Part shown: in pieces, positions 19,361-27,311 of the stretch
Position numbering within the stretch: position 1 is the stretch's first letter
How the letters are laid out: every line of letters starts with the position of its first letter
Assembly: GCA_964608025.1 (NCBI GenBank)
Contig: CAZSLO010000012.1
Coordinates: 124,001-188,000 of the forward strand
Length of the DNA: 64,000 nucleotides
Source: CAZSLO01 sp964608025
Lineage (GTDB): Bacteria; Chloroflexota; Dehalococcoidia; Lucifugimonadales; CAJWER01
Direction: 5' to 3'
Translations under genes and position numbers: made by a program
The notes under the pieces: generated by a model
The model's database searches: none
Seen by the model: the letters and a program-made list of their open reading frames with translations, nothing else
What the model was told of the DNA's origin: nothing

Positions 19361-19750
19361 ATGGATAAGATCAGGAACAATTTTGATGAAATATACCCGG
19401 CTGGACCGACATATGTGAGAGGTATACGTACCGGCGATACACTCTACATATCAGGTACTACGGCCCGTAATTCCGAGTCCCAATGTGGATCCCCTATGTC
19501 TCAATTGCGAGTTGTACTTGGTCGCATAGTGTCCATGGTCGAAGCCGAGGGAGGTAAATCATCAGACATAGTCAAGATGACCACTTATGTAACGGATCGA
19601 TCTCAATGGTGGCCCATCAATGGTGAACAGGTCGAGATATTCGAAGAATTTTTCAAGGGCGAGTATCCGACCAATTCAATTATAGAGGTGAGTGGATTTC
19701 TACAGGACGGGTTGCATGTTGAGATCGAAGCTATTGCTGTATTGGATTGA
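19361..19750 (+). CDS. RidA (YjgF/YER057c) family protein
   Basis: A 129-aa small trimer-type protein. The family normally hydrolyses reactive enamine/imine intermediates from PLP enzymes. Visible signatures are GDTLYISGTTARN, IVKMTTYVTD, and the C-terminal EVSGFLQDGLHVEIEAIAVLD, where RidA usually has the R-x-x-L-P-x-x-x-x-V-E-I-E block. The usual catalytic Arg in that block is not present (GFLQDGL), so this may belong to a RidA subfamily without imine deaminase activity. It is convergent with the SDR downstream, only 6 nt apart. Confidence 0.88.
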   Translation: MDKIRNNFDEIYPAGPTYVRGIRTGDTLYISGTTARNSESQCGSPMSQLRVVLGRIVSMVEAEGGKSSDIVKMTTYVTDRSQWWPINGEQVEIFEEFFKGEYPTNSIIEVSGFLQDGLHVEIEAIAVLD

Positions 19751-19756
19751 GAGCGT

Positions 19757-20548
19757 TTACCAAACGGTCCAACCACCGTCAACAATAAAATTTTGTCCGG
19801 TGATCCATGCGCCTGCATCAGATGCGAGTAAAGCAACCACGCCCTTTAGATCATCTGAATCACCGCCGCGATTAAGGGGTATGTTCGCAAGGCATTTTTC
19901 AACAAATTCAGGGCTTGAGTTTGGACGTGGAATTTGTCCAGGGCTAATGCAATTAGCTCTTATTCCATATTCACCCAATTCTCCGGCGAGATTGCGGGTA
20001 AAGTTGATGATAGCACCTTTCGAGGCTTGATATGCAGGCCCACCTCGGTTGAATCCGAGATGATTGTAAAAGCGCTTATCTGTTGTTAAAGAACCGTGAA
20101 TTGATCCAATAGTTATGATTGTTCCATGTTTCTGCTCCACCATCACCTTAGCAGCTGCTTGAGCGGGTAAATAAGTCCCTTTGACATTTAGTTCCAAGGT
20201 AGCGGTAAATTCGTCAACAGATCCATTGGGAATGTGTGTTGCTGGTAAGGCACTGCCTCCTGCATTACACACGATCACGTCTAGGGATCCATTTTCCAGA
20301 ATTACTGATTGAACTAGTTCATCGACCTGTTCTTTGATGGTTACGTCACATCCAGTACCGGTTACTTTCAAACCATAATTGCGTAGTTCTGAGGCAACCT
20401 GTTGACAAAGATCCTCTCTACGACTCGCTATAACCACGGAAGCACCCAGTTCTGCTAGTGAGGTTGCCATAGCACGCCCTAGATGAGTACCTCCGCCTGT
20501 AACGATGGCAGCACGTCCAGACATATCGAAGGCATCTTGTATTCTCAT
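19757..20548 (-). CDS. SDR family oxidoreductase
   Basis: A 263-aa classical SDR. The cofactor motif is TGGGTHLG (residues about 17-24), CNAGG stands in for NNAG, and the catalytic Ser (TIGSIHG) and YQASKGA are in place. The C-terminus is ASDAGAWITGQNFIVDGGWTVW. NADP preference is suggested by the Arg pair in IASRRED. Substrate unknown. The region upstream to 20710 shows nothing else. Confidence 0.9.
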   Translation of the reverse strand: MRIQDAFDMSGRAAIVTGGGTHLGRAMATSLAELGASVVIASRREDLCQQVASELRNYGLKVTGTGCDVTIKEQVDELVQSVILENGSLDVIVCNAGGSALPATHIPNGSVDEFTATLELNVKGTYLPAQAAAKVMVEQKHGTIITIGSIHGSLTTDKRFYNHLGFNRGGPAYQASKGAIINFTRNLAGELGEYGIRANCISPGQIPRPNSSPEFVEKCLANIPLNRGGDSDDLKGVVALLASDAGAWITGQNFIVDGGWTVW

Positions 20549-20710
20549 TGGTGTTCTTTATCCTCGCTTAAAATCCATAGTCTACTGTGTTCAATAAGGT
20601 AATCATATCTACTCGGTGTCCAGAGTAGGATCATGCAAATTTAGGCAAGTGACGGGCCGCATTTATTTTTGTGAGACTCTTGAACTCGACGTGATGAGAT
20701 ATTACGAGAT

Positions 20711-21421
20711 TCAGGTGGCTTGCTTACTTTGCCAGTCATAGTCGATATCACCGTTATAAAAACGTTCAGGGTTTTCGATCGCCCAGATTTGTTTTCGGAT
20801 AATATAATTGGTTGGATCCAGAGATAAACTTTTTCGCCATAGTGACATCGCGGTATCTACATCTCCTGATTTGTAGATACTGAGACCTTTCACGAACAAT
20901 GCATTGGTTTCGGTGGCGTCACCAATAGGGACTTCTGGTGAAGGCTTGCTTGGTGTGTATGATAATTTTGTTCCATCGATCCATTGTTGCAATATCGCTA
21001 GAGTTTCAGGCTTCCGCACATCGAAATTGCCGAGTTGCTTGTATTTTACAATCCCAATTTCGTCAATAAGGAAACCGTTGGGTATTGCCCTAAAACCTAA
21101 TAAAGGTCCTAGCTTGTTTTCCTGATCAATCAAGATTTGATAGGAACTGTTCTCTATATCTACATAAGGTAATATTTTCTCTGGACCTTGGGCGTCCATT
21201 GATACCGTCAATATCTTGAAGTCCTTTGATTTGTTGGCCTCGTAGAATTGTTGCCATACAGGCAACTGGCTGCGACAGGCTCACCATGAGGCCCAGATGA
21301 ACAGCACCAGCTTAGTTCCAAGATAGTCTTGTAACCGTACTGGATCTCCATCTAGGGAAGGAAGTACGAATTCTGGTGCTTTGTCACCAACTTGTATTGT
21401 TTGAGTAGGGGCCGAGTCCAT
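20711..21421 (-). CDS. TlpA/redoxin-family selenoprotein with in-frame UGA at codon 47 and TPR-like tail
   Basis: If the UGA at 21283-21281 is read as selenocysteine, one continuous frame runs from ATG 21421 (GAGG ribosome site upstream) to 20711, giving 236 aa. The N-terminus reads VGDKAPEFVLPSLDGDPVRL and LGTKLVLFIWASW, then Sec47-Ala-Cys49-Arg. FKILTVSMDAQGP, AIPNGFLIDEIG and a TPR-like tail (NALFVKGLSIYKSGDVDTAM) follow. This is a normal thioredoxin-fold redoxin except for the UGA at the nucleophile position. The Sec-to-Cys spacing is one residue, not the usual two of CxxC. A SECIS-like hairpin follows (21250-21266). Conventional calling would start at an internal TTG (21265) and lose the active site. 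A nonsense mutation is the alternative. It lies just downstream of another candidate selenoprotein gene. Confidence 0.75.
21250..21266 (-). promoter_or_regulatory. bSECIS-like hairpin downstream of the redoxin UGA
   Basis: On the minus strand GTTGCC-TGTAT-GGCAAC forms a perfect 6-bp stem with a 5-nt loop. The loop begins 20 nt after the UGA and has G at its second position. As I recall, the bacterial SECIS consensus requires a loop 16-37 nt after the UGA with G in the first two loop bases; this fits. Confidence 0.65.
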
Positions 21422-21447
21422 CTATTGCCTCTTGAAGGTTTTGTTGA

Positions 21448-21466
21448 ATGGAGCCCACGGCTCCAT
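21448..21466 (-). promoter_or_regulatory. bSECIS-like hairpin downstream of the glutaredoxin-like UGA
   Basis: On the minus strand ATGGAGCC-GTG-GGCTCCAT forms a perfect 8-bp stem with a GTG loop. The loop starts 17 nt after the UGA at 21478-21476, and G is the first loop base. The hairpin sits immediately after the TAG stop, as expected when selenocysteine is the third-last residue. Confidence 0.7.
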
Positions 21467-21694
21467 CTAGTATGTTCAACCTACCCCGTGAAAACCTACA
21501 GTGACGATGTCTCCTTCCACTGATACGGGAGTGATCCTATCACCACCAGTGAGTTTTTCCAGGGTGTCCCACTCTGAAGGTTGCTCAGACAGATCGATTT
21601 CATCGAATTGTACCCCTAGATCGGCCAACTCTGCCTTCAAGGCTGATGAATAGCTGCATTCGGGATGGGTGTATACGGTTAGCTTGTCGGTCAT
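21467..21694 (-). CDS. glutaredoxin-like selenoprotein ending Sec-Thr-Tyr-stop (UXX-star type)
   Basis: A 75-aa glutaredoxin-fold protein if the UGA at 21478-21476 is decoded. It starts MTDKLTVYTHPECSYSSALKAELADLGVQ, with a Cys-Ser-Tyr-Ser active-site motif near residues 13-16, a TPVSVEGD cis-Pro segment and a C-terminal VTVGFHGVG. The frame then reads UGA-ACA-UAC-UAG, that is Sec73-Thr-Tyr-stop. A C-terminal U-X-X-stop tail is the hallmark of a small glutaredoxin-like family I know as UXX-star (seleno)proteins. The 8-bp SECIS-like hairpin right after the stop supports this. If the UGA were a plain stop, the protein would end at Gly72. The next gene, 45 nt downstream, is also a candidate selenoprotein. 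Confidence 0.8.
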
Positions 21695-21734
21695 TTTGAG
21701 ATAGTTCTAGATGATTGTATTGAGGGGCATAGTC

Positions 21735-21763
21735 ATTGTAATCAAGCCTGTGCTTAATCGCAA
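21735..21763 (-). promoter_or_regulatory. candidate promoter for the two-gene selenoprotein unit
   Basis: On the minus strand TTGCGA (21763-21758) and TACAAT (21740-21735) are separated by 17 bp, about 40 bp before the glutaredoxin-like ATG. Both hexamers are near consensus. Confidence 0.4.
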
Positions 21764-21897
21764 AGCGATAGACAGGTTTATAAAGTAAATCAGATCCCAT
21801 CTTACTCTGAGGAGGATATGATAAAAGGCATCTTTAGCAGGGGAATAAATTAATTTTCCTGCTTCAAGTTAATACTATTATCGTACGCACTCGGTAA

Positions 21898-21927
21898 TTG
21901 AAGAGTTTTAGGACCGCATGCTATACT
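21898..21927 (+). promoter_or_regulatory. candidate promoter for the leader/RNA upstream of the MoeB/ThiF-like gene
   Basis: TTGAAG (21898-21903) and TATACT (21922-21927) with an 18-bp spacer. Transcription would begin near 21934, about 250 nt before the start codon of the next gene. Confidence 0.4.
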
Positions 21928-21933
21928 CGAAAC

Positions 21934-22122
21934 TCATCTAGATAGTAATTTGGGCACTGGATTGATCCAGTGGGGGATCTTTAGATAAATAATTAGGCGG
22001 AGCGGATCCTGATAACATTACGCCCATTATGGGGTAAATCCGCAGTCATCATCACCAAAATTTCCTGCTGACAGCCATGAGCTCCACTCGAACCAAATTA
22101 AGGGATCAGTGGAGCCTTTCTT
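21934..22122 (+). ncRNA. candidate structured leader or small RNA with terminator hairpin
   Basis: The 489-nt gap 21695-22183 holds no convincing ORF but several hairpins on the plus strand. There is a perfect 7-bp stem CACTGGA-TTGA-TCCAGTG, a stem closed by GCGGAT/ATCCGC enclosing a smaller one (TTAC-CCCA/TGGG-GTAA), and a final 8-bp GCTCCACT/AGTGGAGC hairpin followed by CTTTCTTATATTTA. The last looks like an intrinsic terminator about 65 nt before the MoeB/ThiF-like gene. This layout fits a riboswitch-type leader or a free RNA of about 185 nt. I could not match it to TPP, molybdenum-cofactor, SAM or 6S RNA signatures. Confidence 0.4.
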
Positions 22123-22183
22123 ATATTTACATAGGATGAACCACTAACTGACTTGTCTGTAACTTACGGAGGATCGATTCCAT

Positions 22184-23005
22184 ATGGTAGATACACAAGC
22201 GTTAACGCCGTATCAGGTAAAGCGATACAGTAGACACATAATAATGCCTCAGGTTGGTAGCGGTGGACAGCGCCAACTTCTCGATTCTAAGGTACTGATA
22301 ATAGGTGCTGGTGGACTTGGTTCACCAGTAGCTATATATCTCGCCCTTGCTGGTATTGGTACTATTGGAATAGTGGATTTTGATGTTGTGGATGTAACGA
22401 ATCTACAGCGTCAGATTCTACATCACGATAGCGATATTGGTCGCAGCAAGGTAGAGTCCGCGAAAGAAACTCTGCTGGCATATAATCCTGATGTAAATGT
22501 TATTACTTTCGAGGAACCGATAACGTCTGAAAATGCCATGGCGATGATGGACGGATTTGATGTAATAATTAGTGGTGCGGATAATTTCTCTGCAAGATAC
22601 TTAATTAACGATGCGGCCTACTTAAGTAACAAACCCTTGGTTGACGGAAGCATACTGATGTTTGATGGACGCGCTTCTGTATATGTTCCTGGAAAGGGGT
22701 GCTATCGATGTGTATTCCCTGATCCACCACCACCTGGTGAAGTTCCCAATTGTGCAGAGGCTGGCGTACTCGGTATGTTACCCGGGCTGGTTGGAAGCAT
22801 TCAGGCTACTGAGACGGTAAAGGTGCTATTGGGGATAGGCAAACCGCTAATAGGCAAGCTGCTATTGATAGATGCCCTTGACATGGATTTCCGTGAGGTG
22901 AAGGTACGACGTGATGTTAATTGTCCGCTGTGTGGCGATAATCCTACTGTTACCGAATTAATGGATTATGATGTTTTCTGCGGTCTATCCCCTGTACCTG
23001 CATAG
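22184..23005 (+). CDS. MoeB/ThiF/HesA-family adenylyltransferase
   Basis: A 273-aa E1-like enzyme that adenylates the C-terminal Gly-Gly of a sulfur-carrier protein (MoaD, ThiS or similar). The ATP site GAGGLGSP lies near residue 42 and VDFDVVDVTNLQRQILH follows. Zinc-binding pairs CYRC (about 182-185) and CPLC near residue 250 are present. ISGADNFSARYLINDAA is the family Asp region. No C-terminal rhodanese domain is present. The ribosome site GGAGG lies 10 nt before the ATG. A structured leader lies upstream. No carrier protein gene is adjacent, so the pathway (molybdopterin, thiamine or cysteine) is open. Confidence 0.92.
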   Translation: MVDTQALTPYQVKRYSRHIIMPQVGSGGQRQLLDSKVLIIGAGGLGSPVAIYLALAGIGTIGIVDFDVVDVTNLQRQILHHDSDIGRSKVESAKETLLAYNPDVNVITFEEPITSENAMAMMDGFDVIISGADNFSARYLINDAAYLSNKPLVDGSILMFDGRASVYVPGKGCYRCVFPDPPPPGEVPNCAEAGVLGMLPGLVGSIQATETVKVLLGIGKPLIGKLLLIDALDMDFREVKVRRDVNCPLCGDNPTVTELMDYDVFCGLSPVPA

Positions 23006-23108
23006 AAAATATTAATTACGTAACTAGAAAGATTTGCCCGATAGGGACAAAAAGTGCTGCTATATAACCAATAGAAATAGGGAAACCTTTCGGTTGTAGA
23101 AGACTAGG

Positions 23109-24380
23109 CTAGATGAGGTTTCCCCTGTCTATCTTTTCGCCGTTTAAGAAGACATCAGTCACCTTTGTCAGGTCCCGGATATTTTCTATTGGATTACCGT
23201 CCACGACCAGTAGGTCTGCCTTCTTACCGGGTTCTAGAGATCCCACCTCTTTTTCGATCCAACAGGAACGGGCAGCATCACTTGTAGCAGATACGATTGC
23301 TTCCATAGGAGTCATGCCTATATCTACGTGAGCAGTGATCTCATCTTGAAAGCAATTATCACCAAGGTTGTAATACATCCAAGATGCATCTGAACCTGCT
23401 ACGAGCCTGACACCCTCACCCTTGAGTCGACTCCAGAACTCAACTGTGTTATCCCAGCCGTCATAGAAGTTGTTAATCGTATCTTGTTCATCTTGGGTTA
23501 GAAGTTCAGACTTTGACTTCCGTTCTAGTTGCCAAATACGCTCACGTGCTTGGTGCAAAGTAGGATTTACAAACACATTGTTTTCTACGAGCCGTTCGGT
23601 GATTTCAGGTCGGTATTTTAAGGTTCCATCTGGTTCCACATATCGGCCATGTATCACCGTGTCTATGCCGGCATCAAGTGCATTTACTATAGATTGCGAG
23701 TCAGTGCAGTGTGCAGCGGCATGTACTCCGAATTTATGCGCTTCATCGACTATAGCGGTAAGTTCGTCTACATTGAAAGATGGCCTTCCCCTCACAGAGG
23801 TACGTGTACTACCCCCGCTTGCAGTGATCTTGATGAAATCTACTCCCTCTTTGATAAGTTGACGAGCAGCTGCTCTACACTCGATAGTTCCGGTAGCATT
23901 TATCCCAAAATAACTTAGATGGCCTCCTATTATGGCTATAGGTCGTCCAGCTAGGATTAATCGAGGCGCAACAGTAATTCCCATTTCCACTGCTCGGCGA
24001 AGTTCTAAGGTTGTCCTGTTTTTCGCCCCGCAGTCACGGACAGTAGTTACCCCAGAGTATAGATGGGCCCTGGCGTTGCGTGCTGCTTGTAGGGTCAACA
24101 CCTCGTCCGGGAGAGTTGTCAATTCATCGCCGGCTCGGCCGTCCCCGATTCCTATCAAGTGCACATGAGAATCTATTAGCCCTGGTAAGATTGACTGTGT
24201 TTCATATGTAATCTCCTTAACCGAGGCACCCTCGGGTGGCGTTACTGTTTCCTCAGGCCCGATCTGTCTAATGCTATTGTCCTCTATCAGCACTGCACCG
24301 CGTTCAATGGCTGGTCCGCCGTTGCCGTCTATTATTCGTGCAGCTTTAATTAGGGTAAAACCGGGGTTTTGGCCTGTCAT
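23109..24380 (-). CDS. amidohydrolase (imidazolonepropionase-like)
   Basis: A 423-aa metal-dependent hydrolase. Metal ligands are visible in order: DSHVHLIG (residues about 67-74), the carboxylated Lys in FIKITASGG, His in AAAHCTDS, His in VIHGRY and Asp in GSDASW. The N-terminal beta-sandwich and C-terminal SLEPGKKADLLVVDGNPIENI are standard. The family includes prolidase-like, organophosphate and imidazolonepropionase-type enzymes; the substrate is unknown. It follows a clear paralogue 25 nt upstream on the same strand. Confidence 0.92.
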   Translation of the reverse strand: MTGQNPGFTLIKAARIIDGNGGPAIERGAVLIEDNSIRQIGPEETVTPPEGASVKEITYETQSILPGLIDSHVHLIGIGDGRAGDELTTLPDEVLTLQAARNARAHLYSGVTTVRDCGAKNRTTLELRRAVEMGITVAPRLILAGRPIAIIGGHLSYFGINATGTIECRAAARQLIKEGVDFIKITASGGSTRTSVRGRPSFNVDELTAIVDEAHKFGVHAAAHCTDSQSIVNALDAGIDTVIHGRYVEPDGTLKYRPEITERLVENNVFVNPTLHQARERIWQLERKSKSELLTQDEQDTINNFYDGWDNTVEFWSRLKGEGVRLVAGSDASWMYYNLGDNCFQDEITAHVDIGMTPMEAIVSATSDAARSCWIEKEVGSLEPGKKADLLVVDGNPIENIRDLTKVTDVFLNGEKIDRGNLI

Positions 24381-24405
24381 GTGATCCTCCGCGTATTAGC
24401 TAACA

Positions 24406-25701
24406 TCAAGCAGGTCGAGGTTGTCTTGTGGCTTTAGTGACCTCCTCCGATCCACGGTCAACAATATGGCCACCAGATATCACGTCTTGAACATTCCATA
24501 GTACATCTATGTTTGTTATAGGGTTTCCCTGTACCGAAATAATATCCGCTTCTTTCCCAGGTTCTAGGGATCCGACATAGCTGTCGATACCTAGTGATTT
24601 TGCAGCCTTGCTTGTAATGGATTTGATTCCATCCATGCCAGGCATACCTGCCATCAGTAGGCACTCTGTTTCATAAACGGTATTTCCGAGTTGATAATTA
24701 CCCCAAGAGGAATCCGACCCAGTAATGACGTTAACCCCCCTTTCGATCAGCTTCTGGCAATGCTTGATGGCAGTCTCAAAGTCTTTACGGTCCTTTTCTA
24801 ATTGGGTTTGCTCACTCACAGACAATCGGCGTATTTCTTGTTTGTAGAGTGTCGACCAGATCTTAGATCTGAGTACGTGAAGAGTAGGATTTACAAAAGT
24901 TCCACTTTCGGCTAGCCGATCTGCGATATCTTCCCTAAATTGGAACTGGCCATCGGGTTCTTTGAAAATACAGTGGATAATCATGTCTACTCCCGAATCT
25001 AGAGAGTTCTCTATACCTAGGGTGGAAGTACAGTGGGTTGCAGTAAGTATTCCGAACTTGTGTGCCTCATCTACAATGGCCATGAGTTCGTCTAAATTGA
25101 AGGAAGGTAGAAGTGGAAACGAGGTCCGTGTGCTCCCACCGGTCGCAGTTATCTTGATATAATCGGCCCCTTCTTTAACGAGTTGCCGTACCATAGCTCT
25201 ACCTTCTACGGGACCGGTCACGGCTGAGCCGAAGTAGTCCATGTGGCCACCTATTATCGAAATGGGCCTGCCGCATAGGATCATTCTTGGACCTTCTACA
25301 AGCCCTTGTTGGACCGCATCACGCAACCTAAACATCGTCATGTTCTTTGGACCGTTCTCTCTTATGGTGGTTACTCCAGTAAATAGAGAGGTTCGGGCGT
25401 TGCGAGCAGATTGGAGAGTAAGTACTTCGTCTGGAAGGGTAGCGAGATCGTCGCCGGCTCGACCGTCACCGAAGCCGTTGTGGTGGGTATGGCAGTCTAC
25501 CATTCCTGGCATGATAGTTTTTGAAGAGAAGTCGAGGATCTCTACTGCCGCACCTTCTGGAGCTGTTATGTCCTTAGCAGGACCGATAGCAAGAATCTTC
25601 GAATTATTTATAAGCACTGCCCCGTGTTTCAACGGAGGGCCCCCGAGACCGTCTATAAGCAGGCCAGTTCGTATGAGCTTAAACGAGTCAGGACTGGACA
25701 T
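24406..25701 (-). CDS. amidohydrolase (imidazolonepropionase-like), tandem paralogue
   Basis: A 431-aa amidohydrolase closely resembling the next gene. The ligands are DCHTHHNG (residues about 65-72), Lys in YIKITATGG, His in LTATHCTST, His in MIIHCIFKEPDG and Asp in GSDSSW. The shared block GRAGDDLATLPDEVLTLQSARNAR indicates recent duplication and divergence. It ends with the family tail SLEPGKEADIISVQGNPITNI. Together with the next gene it forms a two-gene catabolic pair for related amide, lactam or ester substrates. Confidence 0.92.
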   Translation of the reverse strand: MSSPDSFKLIRTGLLIDGLGGPPLKHGAVLINNSKILAIGPAKDITAPEGAAVEILDFSSKTIMPGMVDCHTHHNGFGDGRAGDDLATLPDEVLTLQSARNARTSLFTGVTTIRENGPKNMTMFRLRDAVQQGLVEGPRMILCGRPISIIGGHMDYFGSAVTGPVEGRAMVRQLVKEGADYIKITATGGSTRTSFPLLPSFNLDELMAIVDEAHKFGILTATHCTSTLGIENSLDSGVDMIIHCIFKEPDGQFQFREDIADRLAESGTFVNPTLHVLRSKIWSTLYKQEIRRLSVSEQTQLEKDRKDFETAIKHCQKLIERGVNVITGSDSSWGNYQLGNTVYETECLLMAGMPGMDGIKSITSKAAKSLGIDSYVGSLEPGKEADIISVQGNPITNIDVLWNVQDVISGGHIVDRGSEEVTKATRQPRPA

Positions 25702-25709
25702 CGTCGGTA

Positions 25710-26300
25710 CTAGGAAGATTTTAAGCGACCGGTCTCATCCGATCCTTGATTGTCTGTTTCGGAGCTGGATTCGTTTTCCATATCTGGATCAGAATCTGCT
25801 GCATCGTCTTCAAGTTCTGATATCCCCCCGTATTCTTCTATCTTTTCCTTGATACGGTCCTCTGCGTCAGTAAGAATAGGGATATACGATAGGGTGGCGA
25901 CAGCTCCGTTATCCATCATCACGTCCACAGCTTGATAACCGAATGCTCGACCAAAGAGCCCGGGTCTTGAACGCACGCTGGTCATTCGTTGGTAGGGAAG
26001 CGGGTAGGGTTTGGAGCTCATTATACCCCCACGCTGATAAACCAGAACTTCATCCGAAATCGTGTAGGAGGTGCGTCGCCACATAAAGAAGCGCGGGATG
26101 ATTACAATAAGCAGAATCACAGAACCGATCATCATTCCGCCTGTCCCATCCTCTATCCACCCAAATTGTATTAAAGCGAACGTGACTATAATCCATGGAA
26201 GGGATGTCATCAGCCATGCCCACTGTACCTGCCTGATTGTGATGTCTTCGTCGCCAGGAATCCAGTCCTCAGGTTGTTTGTCTTCTTCAGTCATCCGCAT
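25710..26300 (-). CDS. bacterial PH-domain (DUF304/YdbS-like) membrane protein
   Basis: A 196-aa protein. Two hydrophobic helices lie at about residues 30-47 and 55-72 and precede a bacterial PH domain (YTISDEVLVYQRGGIMSSKPYPLPYQRMTSV). The C-terminal 45 residues are strongly acidic and serine-rich (DDAADSDPDMENESSSE), likely disordered. Such proteins are structural or regulatory with no known reaction. It ends 8 nt before the amidohydrolase start codon on the same strand. Confidence 0.85.
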   Translation of the reverse strand: MRMTEEDKQPEDWIPGDEDITIRQVQWAWLMTSLPWIIVTFALIQFGWIEDGTGGMMIGSVILLIVIIPRFFMWRRTSYTISDEVLVYQRGGIMSSKPYPLPYQRMTSVRSRPGLFGRAFGYQAVDVMMDNGAVATLSYIPILTDAEDRIKEKIEEYGGISELEDDAADSDPDMENESSSETDNQGSDETGRLKSS

Positions 26301-26423
26301 CTTGCTCCTACGTTAACTATTCCGATTATTTCCACTGTGTGATACCACAGTATACACAAGCGGTCATCTAACGGGATGGTTGCTACTATGGTTTACCTGT
26401 GGTTTATGTAATGTCACTTATGA

Positions 26424-27311
26424 TTAGCCTGCTTCATCCCCAGACGTTCGAAGATTTTTAAGACGGTAAACCAAATCTTTTTGTTCATCGGTCAATCCCA
26501 CAGGCAAGACTGGTCGAAGCACAATATACAGGTCTCCGTTCATTTCGGGTGAGGAGAGAATTGGCATCCCCTTACCAGCTAGCCGAATCCTTTGGCCGTT
26601 ACTACTTTCGGGAGGCACCTTCAAACTTATACGTTGCTGAAAAGTCTGGACCTCAATTTCACCTCCCAGGATAGCGTCTTCGAACGGTACTGGCTCTTCT
26701 ACGTAAAGATCAGTCCCTTTCCGGGTGAACCTTTCGTGAGGGTCCACAGTGATGTTCAGGTCTAGTTTTTGTCCGTCCCCTGGCTTAACACGTACAACAG
26801 ATCCAGTATCAACACCTGGTGGGATAGTCACCGAAATTCGCCGTTCGGTGCCTCTTCTGGTAATTGTTATGGTTCTCTGGGTACCGGTAAATGCTTCTTC
26901 GAGGCGGATTTTGACGGCGGTCTCCATTTTAGGAATTGTTGGCCTTGCGCCTCTCCCATGGTGGCCACCCGATCCTCCAAATAGATCACCGAAATTACCG
27001 AATATGTCTGAACTAAACCTTCCAGTATTTCCTCTTGGCGATCCATGTGGCCAACCGCCGCCCCGACCAAAGCTAGACTCGATTTGTTCAGCGTTCTTCC
27101 AGTTGTCTCCGTATTTATTATAAGCATCCCGTTTTTTGTGGTCGGAGAGTACTTCATAGGCTTCGTTGATTCTTTTGAATTTTTTCTCTGCAGCGAGGTC
27201 GTTTGGATTTAGGTCTGGATGGTATTTTCTAGCTAATTTTCGGAAAGCGTTGCGTATCTCATTTTCATCCGCACCCTTCTTGACGCCTAGCTCCGTATAG
27301 TAATTAGTCAT
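26424..27311 (-). CDS. DnaJ-like co-chaperone (CbpA type, no zinc finger)
   Basis: A 295-aa protein with a J-domain at residues 1-70 (YYTELGVKKGADENEIRNAF and the HPD motif in KYHPDLNPND), a Gly-rich linker (residues about 80-125) and C-terminal substrate-binding domains. The C-terminal part includes GDGQKLDLNITVDPHERFTR and LAGKGMPIL. There is no CxxCxGxG zinc-finger module, so it is CbpA-like rather than true DnaJ. It stimulates Hsp70 and may bind curved DNA. It stands alone, divergent from the adenosyltransferase gene at 27660. Confidence 0.92.
   Translation of the reverse strand: MTNYYTELGVKKGADENEIRNAFRKLARKYHPDLNPNDLAAEKKFKRINEAYEVLSDHKKRDAYNKYGDNWKNAEQIESSFGRGGGWPHGSPRGNTGRFSSDIFGNFGDLFGGSGGHHGRGARPTIPKMETAVKIRLEEAFTGTQRTITITRRGTERRISVTIPPGVDTGSVVRVKPGDGQKLDLNITVDPHERFTRKGTDLYVEEPVPFEDAILGGEIEVQTFQQRISLKVPPESSNGQRIRLAGKGMPILSSPEMNGDLYIVLRPVLPVGLTDEQKDLVYRLKNLRTSGDEAG

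Noticed and set aside
21840..21900. A tRNA-Sec gene near the selenoprotein pair, suggested by CTTCAAG
   Set aside because: No matching anticodon stem or acceptor stem; no selC is visible in the window.
21900..22180. TPP or molybdenum-cofactor riboswitch before the ThiF/MoeB-like gene
   Set aside because: The TPP CTGAGA box and other class signatures are absent; only a generic structured leader can be supported.
23080..23124. A 9-bp stem GGGAAACCT/AGGTTTCCC between convergent genes
   Set aside because: One arm lies within the end of the amidohydrolase coding region and the loop is 27 nt; too weak to call a terminator.
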